Assembly: GCA_028712695.1 (NCBI GenBank)
Contig: JAQTQZ010000033.1
Span: 1-37,489 of the forward strand
Direction: 5' to 3'
From: Methylovulum sp.
GTDB taxonomy: Bacteria > Pseudomonadota > Gammaproteobacteria > Methylococcales > Methylomonadaceae
Length of the DNA stretch: 37,489 nucleotides
Part shown: positions 32,173 to 37,489 of the stretch, in pieces
Layout of the letters: every line of letters starts with the position of its first letter
Position numbering within the stretch: the stretch's first letter is position 1
Notes under the pieces: model-generated
The model's database searches: none
What the model saw: only the letters and a program-made list of their open reading frames with translations
Told to the model about the DNA's origin: nothing
Made by a program: the position numbers and the translations under genes

Positions 32173-35100
32173 TCAGAATATATCATCCCACGCTTTATCC
32201 AACCGCTTAGCGGACACCGGATAGGCTGTTTTTAAGTGCTGGGCAAACAATGATACTCTTAATTCTTCCAACATCCATCGAAAAGGATCTAGTTCTGGTG
32301 CTACGCTGTCTTTTTGCGCCTTTTTTTCCACTTCTTTCCAGTAACGCATGGCGTAGCGGTTTATTTCTTGAACCTTCTGCGGGTTGTTATCGAATTTATC
32401 CAGCCGGTAGTGGATGGCCTTGAGATAACGGGGGATGGCTTGTAATTGTGGATAAGGAGTGTTATGAATGAAGCCAGCATAAATTAGCACATTCAGCTGC
32501 CCGTTAACGTCTATGGCTAACGGATCGGCACTATTTAAACGCTGTAATTGGGTTTGGATGGCGCTGTACAGCATCATAATCTCCAGTGCCGTTTTAGCTG
32601 CGGCACTGGCGGCCGTTATCAGACCGGATTTATTTTCTTGTACACTTTGTTCAAACGCCGATTGTGTGCGGATCATCCGACTATCAATAAAAACGCCCTG
32701 CAAAATCAGCATCAACATATCGTCTTTATAAGTGCCACCCGGACGGTTACCTAAAATTGGATGCTTGGGCAAGCGGCTATAACTTAATTCGGCGCTTGCC
32801 GATTGCAGCACGTTTTTTAGCAGATAAGTGCATTCCTTGCGTAGTTTTAACTGGAACAAGCGCAGTAAACCAGCCTGATGTTGGTTATCGGCTTTTTGCC
32901 TAGTGTCAAAAATACGCACCCCAACAGCATCGCCTTCATCGACTAACGCAGGGAAACCGATGAGCGTTTGCCCTTTTTGGATGAAGGTGTAGGTTTCCGG
33001 CAAATCGTCAAAGGCCCACTGGATGCAGCCCGTGTAATTGAGTTCATCGGCGGCGATTTGATCAAAACTGTCGCCAGCGGTGACTGCATATTTAAGTTGC
33101 AGTTTTTTTAAATCCCGACCGTAGTCGAGCAACTGTCCCTGGTCGTCTATGACGCGGAAATTCATTTTTAAATGCGCGGTCACGCCTTCCATGTCCCATG
33201 CCGTCAATGGAATCGCCTCGCCAGTCAACTTACGTAAGCGGTTGCCTAACCATTCCTGTAATACACCTTTAAAATCAGGCTCTATTTCCAAACAACGTTT
33301 GACGGTTTCCGGTACGGGGACAAAATGTTTCCTGATATTTTTTGGCAATGCTTTAATCAAAGCGGCACATTTTTCTGCCAACATCCCCGGAACCAGCCAG
33401 TCAAACGGCGTTTGTGACACTTGGTTGAGCTGATGCACCGGAATGACCGCTGTCACACCATCTTCATCATGCCCAGGTTCAAACCGGTACTGCAACGGGA
33501 TCGTCAAATTGCCTATTTTTTTGCTGTCGGGGTAATCCCAGTCATTCACTACCGCATCCTGCTCACGCGTCAAGTCTTCCTTGGTCAGAAACAAGATTTT
33601 TGGATTGGCTTTTTCAGCCGTTTTGCGCCATTTATCAAGCGTGATACCGTTGACAATCTCTGGTGGCAACAGCTTATCGTAAAACGAATACAACCATAAT
33701 TCATCTTCAACCAGATCAACCCGACGGCCTTTATGCTGGATCATGCCGACTTCTTCAAGCAACTTTTGGTTGACGACATAAAATGGCGCATTGCTGTGGT
33801 AATCATGGCTAACCAAAGCAGATTGGATAAACAGCTCACGCGCCGCTTTCGCATCAACACGCTCATAAGGTATCTTGCGTCCTGCTTGCAGGGTCAGCCC
33901 ATATAATAAGGTGCGTTCGTAGACAGCGCTGCGTCCGGCCTTCTTTTCCCAATGCGGATCGTAATAATTGTGCTTGACCAGATGCGGGGCGCATTGCTCT
34001 ATCCACTCCGGCTCAATCCTGGCGACTGTCCGCGCATAAACTTTGCTGGTTTCGACCTGTTCGGCGGCCATGATCCACTTAGGTTTAAGTTTGTGTAAAC
34101 CAGACCCCGGAAAAATAAAGAATTTCAGGCCGCGTGCGCCTAAATATTCATATTGTTCATGGCGAAAACCAATGTTAGATAACAAGCCCGTCAACAAGGC
34201 GCGGTGGATGTTCTCATACGACTGCAGGGATGCAGGAGGTATACCCTCTGGGGCACAAGGAGCAACGTCTGAGGCAGTTGCCAAGCAGTCATCTTTTAAT
34301 GCCATGCCATTGCTTGGAGGCTCATTGACACGCATTTTCAAATCGCCCTTCACTACCTGCATAATTTGTGCGTGAATATCAAACCACTCACGCATCCTGA
34401 TGTAAGAAAGGAAGTTATCGCTACAGTATTTGCGTAACTTGCTATTGGACAGATGTTTTTTCTGTGCTTCGTAAGCGTTCCAAAGATTCAACAAGGACAA
34501 AAAGTCGGATTCAGGATGGCGGAACACCGCTTGTTTGGCTTCCGCCTGCGCCATTTTATCGGAGGGCTTATCGCGCGGGTCTTGCACGGTTAACGCGGCA
34601 ACGATTATCGCCACTTCATACAAACAGCCCTCCTCATGCGCGGCAATGAGCATACGCGCCAGTTTAGGATCCGTCGGAAATTTAGCCAATTGCTTGCCAA
34701 TGTCAGTCAATTTGCCTGATTTATCGAGCGCATTGACTTCGTGCAGCATCGTTTTGCCATCACGGATCATCTTTTCGTCAGGCGGCTCTATAAACGGAAA
34801 GTCTTCAATATCGCCCAAATTCAGCGCCGTCATTTGTAAAATAACCGCCGATAAATTCGTGCGCATGATTTCTGGCTCGGTAAACTCCGGTCGTGCCAGA
34901 TAATCATCATGCGAATACAAGCGGATGCAGATGCCTTCGGCGACCCGCCCACAGCGCCCTGCCCGCTGGTTGGCGCTGGATTGCGAGATGCGCTCTATCG
35001 GCAAGCGTTGGATTTTGCTGCGGTGGCTGTAGCGGCTGATACGCGCATGACCGGTGTCGATGACGCCGCGTATGCCTGGCACCGTCAACGAGGTTTCCGC

Positions 35101-36225
35101 GACATTGGTTGCCAGCACGATACGCAGCTTGCCGCCTTTGGGATTGAACACCCGCTCTTGTTCACTGACGCTGAGTTTTGAATACAAGGGCAGGATTTCA
35201 TAGTGCGTAGGATGATGTTTTTTCAACGAGTCTGCCGTCTCCCTAATTTCCCGCTCGCCGCTGAGAAAAATCAGAATATCACCACGCAAATCGCGTGTCA
35301 GTTCGTCAACCGCATCGAGTATCGCATTTTGCAAATCATCGCTGGTTTCATCAAGGGCTGTCCCTGCCCTTGCCTCTTCGGGCGCATTGCGTGCCAATCC
35401 GCTTCCAGCGGATTGGTCATCATATCCCTCTTCATTTTGCTCAATCGGGCGATAACGGATGTCTACCGGGTAAGTGCGCCCCGACACTTCAATGATAGGT
35501 GCACCGTTAAAATGCGTGGCAAAGCGTTGGGTATCAATTGTTGCCGAGGTGATGACCAGTTTTAAATCAGGGCGTTTGGGCAACAGCCATTTCATGTAGC
35601 CAATCAGGAAATCAATATTCAAACTGCGCTCGTGCGCTTCGTCAATGATAATCGTATCGTATTGGCTTAAGTAAGGATCATTCTGCGATTCGGCCAGCAA
35701 AATACCATCGGTCATCAATTTAATTAGAGAAGCCGCATGGGTTTTATCGTTAAAACGGATTTTATAGCCAACAGATTTGCCTAGTGGCTCGCCAAGTTCT
35801 TCGGCAATTCGGTCTGCAACAGTACGTGCGGCAATACGCCGAGGCTGGGTGTGGCCGATAAAGCCTGCGGCTCCTCGTCCGATGGACAGACAAATTTTGG
35901 GTAGTTGTGTGGTTTTACCCGACCCCGTCTCGCCACAAACAATAACAACCTGATGCTTGCCGATCAATTCGGCAATATCGTCTTTTTTGCCGGTGACGGG
36001 CAAATCAGGGAAATTAAGGGGAGGGATGCTGGCAAGCCGTTGGTTTCTTGCCGCAACCGATTTTTCGATACGGATTGCCAGCGCATTCAACTGTTCGGTT
36101 GGCTGTTTGCCTTTTTTATAATCGCTGTGGAGACGGTCGAATTGCCGTTTAACTACGTGCCTATCTCGACTTAAACAAAGTGGTACGAGTTGGGTAAGGT
36201 GCTTAATCAGATCAGAAAGGGACAT
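32173..36225 (-). CDS. hrpA: ATP-dependent RNA helicase HrpA
   Basis: A 1,350-residue DEAH-box helicase (ATG at 36225; an in-frame TTG precedes it). Motifs: Walker A GETGSGKTTQLPK (~95-107), HTQPRRIAARTVA, DEAH (IIIDEAHERSL, ~193-203), SAT (VITSATIDT), then VLATNVAETSLTVPG and the motif VI QRAGRCGR (~420). Next come the ratchet/winged-helix and OB-fold regions (ALLTGLLSNIG, PGSGL) and the long HrpA-specific C-terminal domain (DUF3418). The protein rescues stalled ribosomes and remodels RNA in other bacteria. Length exceeds E. coli HrpA (1,300) largely because of two in-frame insertions near residues 267-293 and 638-672. Confidence 0.95.
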   Translation of the reverse strand: MSLSDLIKHLTQLVPLCLSRDRHVVKRQFDRLHSDYKKGKQPTEQLNALAIRIEKSVAARNQRLASIPPLNFPDLPVTGKKDDIAELIGKHQVVIVCGETGSGKTTQLPKICLSIGRGAAGFIGHTQPRRIAARTVADRIAEELGEPLGKSVGYKIRFNDKTHAASLIKLMTDGILLAESQNDPYLSQYDTIIIDEAHERSLNIDFLIGYMKWLLPKRPDLKLVITSATIDTQRFATHFNGAPIIEVSGRTYPVDIRYRPIEQNEEGYDDQSAGSGLARNAPEEARAGTALDETSDDLQNAILDAVDELTRDLRGDILIFLSGEREIRETADSLKKHHPTHYEILPLYSKLSVSEQERVFNPKGGKLRIVLATNVAETSLTVPGIRGVIDTGHARISRYSHRSKIQRLPIERISQSSANQRAGRCGRVAEGICIRLYSHDDYLARPEFTEPEIMRTNLSAVILQMTALNLGDIEDFPFIEPPDEKMIRDGKTMLHEVNALDKSGKLTDIGKQLAKFPTDPKLARMLIAAHEEGCLYEVAIIVAALTVQDPRDKPSDKMAQAEAKQAVFRHPESDFLSLLNLWNAYEAQKKHLSNSKLRKYCSDNFLSYIRMREWFDIHAQIMQVVKGDLKMRVNEPPSNGMALKDDCLATASDVAPCAPEGIPPASLQSYENIHRALLTGLLSNIGFRHEQYEYLGARGLKFFIFPGSGLHKLKPKWIMAAEQVETSKVYARTVARIEPEWIEQCAPHLVKHNYYDPHWEKKAGRSAVYERTLLYGLTLQAGRKIPYERVDAKAARELFIQSALVSHDYHSNAPFYVVNQKLLEEVGMIQHKGRRVDLVEDELWLYSFYDKLLPPEIVNGITLDKWRKTAEKANPKILFLTKEDLTREQDAVVNDWDYPDSKKIGNLTIPLQYRFEPGHDEDGVTAVIPVHQLNQVSQTPFDWLVPGMLAEKCAALIKALPKNIRKHFVPVPETVKRCLEIEPDFKGVLQEWLGNRLRKLTGEAIPLTAWDMEGVTAHLKMNFRVIDDQGQLLDYGRDLKKLQLKYAVTAGDSFDQIAADELNYTGCIQWAFDDLPETYTFIQKGQTLIGFPALVDEGDAVGVRIFDTRQKADNQHQAGLLRLFQLKLRKECTYLLKNVLQSASAELSYSRLPKHPILGNRPGGTYKDDMLMLILQGVFIDSRMIRTQSAFEQSVQENKSGLITAASAAAKTALEIMMLYSAIQTQLQRLNSADPLAIDVNGQLNVLIYAGFIHNTPYPQLQAIPRYLKAIHYRLDKFDNNPQKVQEINRYAMRYWKEVEKKAQKDSVAPELDPFRWMLEELRVSLFAQHLKTAYPVSAKRLDKAWDDIF
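34212..34295 (-). repeat. In-frame insertion 2 in hrpA (short-palindrome element)
   Basis: The hrpA region that reads QVVKGDLKM...ENIHRALLTGLL is interrupted, relative to E. coli HrpA, by about 30 residues (KDDCLATASDVAPCAPEG...). The DNA begins GACTGC and ends GCAGTC in inverted orientation and holds CTGCA-GGGA-TGCAG (34222-34235) and GGCA-GT-TGCC. The frame is kept and no stop is made. It looks like a mobile palindromic element that stays translated. Confidence 0.65.
35345..35425 (-). repeat. In-frame insertion 1 in hrpA (double-hairpin element)
   Basis: Relative to E. coli HrpA, about 24 residues (SAGSGLARNAPEEARAGTAL) are added between RYRPI and DDLQNAILDAVDEL. The DNA has a perfect 10-bp inverted repeat (CCAATCCGCT-TCC-AGCGGATTGG, 35394-35416) and a 7-bp one (CAAGGGC...GCCCTTG, 35352-35372). 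The frame is kept. The segment lies at a surface loop between helicase domains, where insertion would be tolerated. Confidence 0.7.
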
Positions 36226-36250
36226 CAAAACAATCAGCTAAAATGAAAGT

Positions 36251-36256
36251 ATTATA
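36251..36256 (-). promoter_or_regulatory. Candidate -10 box of hrpA
   Basis: A perfect TATAAT on the - strand, 25 bases before the ATG at 36225. I see no good -35 box at 16-18 bases, so the promoter may depend on an activator or another signal. Confidence 0.45.
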
Positions 36257-36336
36257 CGCCATCTGCTTTGACGACTAGAGTGAATAACTACCGCGTGACG
36301 CTAGCAACAATCTAATTTTAGAGCCTTAAAAAACCG

Positions 36337-37422
36337 TTAAGGTGCCGCAGGCGCCACGACACAAAGATAATTTTGCATTTGATTAGTTTCAAACAGGATA
36401 ACTCTATCCACAATATCCTCGGCACTGCTATTGCCTATTGGCCCGGCTGTAACACGACCGGTAATGGCGCTCACCTGATGGACGTAGCTTTGATAAGGCC
36501 CGCCTGTTAAAGAGGAATTGATTATCAACCCAACATCTCCTCGCTTGGGCGCTTGGTTGGGTGCTTGACTGCCCGGATTGCACGCGCCAAAAAAGATTAC
36601 ACCGTCTGCCGTCACCAACGATTTAAGCGTATCGGTAAAAAGAAAAAGTCGTTCTGGGGATATTTCAACAGAGGATTTTAGGTCAAACAGCGGTTCCCGG
36701 CAAATAAGCTCACAGAGTTCGATTCGGCTTTGATAGACTCCTGGCCGGACTGCCACCAGTTTATCGGGAGAACAATAACGATTGAAACAAGCTTGGTCTA
36801 GCGGTTGCAATAGTTTTTCAAAGTCCTTTAACGAATGCCATATTTCACTTTTATTCAACTGCGCAAACTCTTGTAAGTGCCCAGCAATATAATCAGTAAA
36901 TGCCTGATTTTTATTTATATCGTAGGTGACAGACAAACTATTTTTGAGCCCGGGCTGAGCCTCAGAAAACTGCAGCAATTTACCATCGTTCCCCGCTATT
37001 ACAAGGTCTTGCCAAAACACCTTGGCTTTAAGTATCGGGCCATCGAACCCACCATGACCGATAAATATAACCCTATCAAATGGTGCTGACTGCTGTAACA
37101 TTTGTGTAGCCTGTTGGTAATAATCATTCCAACTCTTAATGTTTCGCAGCCACGTAACATCCGCACCAAACCTATTGCGATAAAATGCGGCGATGATATT
37201 GGCGGGCTGTTCAGGCCACCGTTCGCTAATTTGGGTATATGGCTCTTTACTCAGCAAGGGCACGAGTAGCACTCTCTGCGGCGGGTGCTGAAGTTTTGGA
37301 TAGCTTAATGCACCATGCACAGATCGGCACGATAATAAATCCTGTTCTTCACCATATGCACTTCTGACACAAAACCACAGCAAAAATGCCATTAGCAATC
37401 GGATATATGCATTCCTACCCAC
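36337..37422 (-). CDS. Secreted caspase-fold (clan CD) protein, function unknown
   Basis: A 361-residue protein starting with GTG at 37422 (preceded by GGGG eight to twelve bases upstream). The signal peptide is MGRNAYIRLLMAFLLWFCVRSAYG. The mature protein has RVIFIGHGGFDG (His123 after a hydrophobic beta strand) and GVIFFGACNPGS (Cys281 after another strand), the spatially paired His-Gly and Ala-Cys signature of caspase-like clan CD cysteine proteases. Between them are ~155 residues with cysteines at 212, 217, 237 and 241. No prodomain or repeat is seen. Whether it cuts peptides is unproven. It lies 111 bases upstream of the hrpA start on the same strand, possibly a separate transcript. Confidence 0.7.
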   Translation of the reverse strand: MGRNAYIRLLMAFLLWFCVRSAYGEEQDLLSCRSVHGALSYPKLQHPPQRVLLVPLLSKEPYTQISERWPEQPANIIAAFYRNRFGADVTWLRNIKSWNDYYQQATQMLQQSAPFDRVIFIGHGGFDGPILKAKVFWQDLVIAGNDGKLLQFSEAQPGLKNSLSVTYDINKNQAFTDYIAGHLQEFAQLNKSEIWHSLKDFEKLLQPLDQACFNRYCSPDKLVAVRPGVYQSRIELCELICREPLFDLKSSVEISPERLFLFTDTLKSLVTADGVIFFGACNPGSQAPNQAPKRGDVGLIINSSLTGGPYQSYVHQVSAITGRVTAGPIGNSSAEDIVDRVILFETNQMQNYLCVVAPAAP

Positions 37423-37489
37423 GACGAAACCCCATCAAAAAGTTCAGTGGCTAAGGTATCTCACAAAATACAACTAAAATCACTTATTA

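Noticed and set aside
34043..34375. 110-residue frame on the + strand in hrpA that reads through insertion 2
   Set aside because: It lies antisense to hrpA, which is clearly the coding strand. The open frame results from the inserted repeat and has no ribosome site that I can see.
36324..36342. Hairpin CCTTAA...TTAAGG as terminator of the caspase-like gene
   Set aside because: The stem has only six AT-rich pairs and overlaps the stop codon. It lacks a following T run on the - strand.

Overview
The window looks like a chromosomal piece of a gammaproteobacterium, most plausibly a methanotroph of the order Methylococcales. This rests on the YibN rhodanese-SecB-GpsA cluster beside gpmI-envC-ctpA (an arrangement known from gammaproteobacteria), a UbiI-like ubiquinone hydroxylase, and an unusually long GltB of a type I associate with methylotrophic gammaproteobacteria. 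The genus is inference; the class is fairly secure.

Layout. 1-111: end of an IS5-family element that has cut into a phage tail tape-measure gene. 112-11980: late tail/baseplate module of a prophage, eight genes on the + strand with overlapping or nearly touching ends, no terminator until the end, and the rest of the prophage to the left of the window. 11996-12093: small composite tandem repeat. 12154-12600: tRNA-Lys and tRNA-Val on the - strand, each with its own sigma70-type promoter. 12600-13817: ubiI-like gene (-). 14110-21446: giant glutamate synthase-like protein and a CysJ-type diflavin reductase (+). 21498-23821: - strand cluster arsR-yibN-secB-gpsA, whose regulator has the two cysteines of persulfide sensors of the BigR/SqrR type. 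24111-27483: a decayed gpmI, then envC, ctpA and a strong terminator. 27527-30258: mosaic accessory patch with a truncated acyl-AMP ligase, an AT-rich sulfotransferase, a complete IS110-family transposase with a long 5' non-coding end, and a 118-bp MITE-like element. 30323-31771: secreted protein of unknown function. 32173-36225: hrpA helicase carrying two in-frame insertions rich in small palindromes. 36337-37422: secreted protein with a caspase-fold His/Cys signature.

How they work together. The housekeeping parts cover nitrogen assimilation (GltB), respiration (UbiI), protein export (SecB), phospholipid precursor supply (GpsA), cell division and envelope proteolysis (EnvC, CtpA) and RNA metabolism (HrpA). 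The observations I rate highest are: GltB with an extra internal domain, an extra C-terminal domain and an altered Fe-S cysteine spacing, next to a diflavin reductase and with no gltD in the window; a predicted persulfide-sensing repressor heading the rhodanese-secB-gpsA cluster; palindromic elements translated in frame inside hrpA; and the secreted caspase-like protein. No CRISPR array and no recognisable defence island is present.
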